Shown here: one piece after another, positions 41,887 through 42,192 of the stretch
How the letters are laid out: each line of letters opens with the position of its first letter
Numbering within the stretch: the stretch's first letter is position 1
Assembly: GCA_029860075.1 (NCBI GenBank)
Contig: JAOUBX010000040.1
Coordinates: 1-42,192, forward strand
Reading direction: 5' to 3'
DNA: 42,192 bases
Source: Deltaproteobacteria bacterium
GTDB taxonomy: Bacteria; Desulfobacterota; JADFVX01
Translations under genes and position numbers: made by a program
The notes under the pieces: generated by a model
The model's input: the letters and a program-made list of their open reading frames with translations, nothing else
Databases searched by the model: none
Told to the model about the DNA's origin: nothing

Positions 41887-42192
41887 ATGAAAAAAATATG
41901 GATAGCCTTTGTTTTTTTATCACTTTTTACTGTGAAGGGGCTTGCCGCTGAAGAGATAAAAGAGGTGGTAATTTTTGAAAAACTGTCAAAAAAAGAAAAG
42001 ACCATTCTTCTTGGCGAACATAACAGGGTCCGTGCCGATATTGGCGTGAAGGCCCTCGAATGGTCTGATGAGCTTTCCCGGTATGTAGAGCAATGGGCAA
42101 ATTATCTGGCTGAAAATTTGTGTGTACTCCGGCATAGGCCCTCATCGGGAAAGTGGAAGCGGAAATACGGTGAAAATCTCTTTATGTGCGTT
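41887..42192 (+). CDS. Secreted CAP-domain protein (partial, runs off the window)
   Basis: The first 102 codons of an exported CAP (CAP/SCP/PR1) protein, cut by the right edge. The signal peptide is MKKIWIAFVFLSLFTVKGLA with cleavage before AEEI. The CAP core starts at LLGEHNRVRADIGVKALEWS, continues with YVEQWANYLAE, has a His in CVLRHRPSS, and reaches the YGENLF signature at the break. The ribosome-binding site AAAGGAGATGACCC is excellent. It is divergent from the OFA transporter across a 186-bp gap, in which TTTGCA...TATTAA (about 41824-41850) could be a promoter. Confidence 0.85.
   Translation, partial: MKKIWIAFVFLSLFTVKGLAAEEIKEVVIFEKLSKKEKTILLGEHNRVRADIGVKALEWSDELSRYVEQWANYLAENLCVLRHRPSSGKWKRKYGENLFMCV

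Overview
The window looks like a chromosomal contig from an anaerobic or facultative Gram-negative bacterium. It is probably of the Deltaproteobacteria sensu lato (Desulfobacterota, Geobacter-like or relatives). This is inferred from the gene mix: a B12-dependent class II ribonucleotide reductase, a multihaem periplasmic cytochrome c, an OFA-type transporter, an RdgC of the long Geobacter-like form, a TIGR03790 protein, outer-membrane beta-barrels and several REC-GGDEF proteins. No rRNA, tRNA, transposase, integrase or CRISPR array was seen.

Layout. (1) Bases 1-2990 are A+T-richer and repeat-laden. They carry a SIR2-like NADase-family gene with all key residues, a broken XRE repressor gene, four perfect-length 44-bp tandem repeats, a small hypothetical gene and two copies of a ~185-bp repeat. 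(2) Bases 2995-17715 are a 14.7-kb run of seven minus-strand genes. In transcription order they are a small secreted DUF11-like protein, a 1954-residue outer-membrane protein (Big-1, DUF11, SdrD-like, OmpA and beta-barrel parts), a membrane-anchored FecR-like protein, a dCache-HAMP histidine kinase, two REC-GGDEF proteins (one GGEEF, one degenerate GGQEF) and a secreted protein made of two ~370-residue repeats plus the same C-terminal domain as the first gene. This reads as a surface-structure locus under two-component and c-di-GMP control. It is the best candidate here for an undescribed system. (3) Bases 18126-22190 (minus) hold a WbuC-type cupin, an SGNH hydrolase, NrdJ and a UPF0178 protein. 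(4) Bases 22438-27265 (plus) hold SMC, a Roadblock/LC7 protein and two overlapping 6-pyruvoyl-tetrahydropterin-synthase paralogues. (5) Bases 27378-29842 hold a MORN-like lipoprotein, TatA/B, a UPF0045 thiamine-binding protein, an SCP2-domain protein and a ferritin-like protein.

(6) Bases 30073-33640 hold a fibronectin-III/CFI-box protein fused to an outer-membrane barrel, followed by TIGR03790, a family I recall as tracking exosortase-bearing genomes. (7) Bases 33699-35418 (minus) hold a ParM-like actin homologue with two credible starts and a zinc-ribbon protein. (8) Bases 35654-37413 are an ECF sigma factor, ZAS anti-sigma and Spy-like periplasmic protein operon. (9) Bases 37574-41700 hold a DksA/TraR-type regulator, RdgC, a six-haem-motif cytochrome and an OFA transporter. 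The right edge cuts a secreted CAP-domain gene.

All family calls come from reading motifs by eye; no search was run. Several start codons were moved from the longest reading frame on the evidence of signal peptides, ribosome-binding sites or gene overlap, as stated entry by entry.
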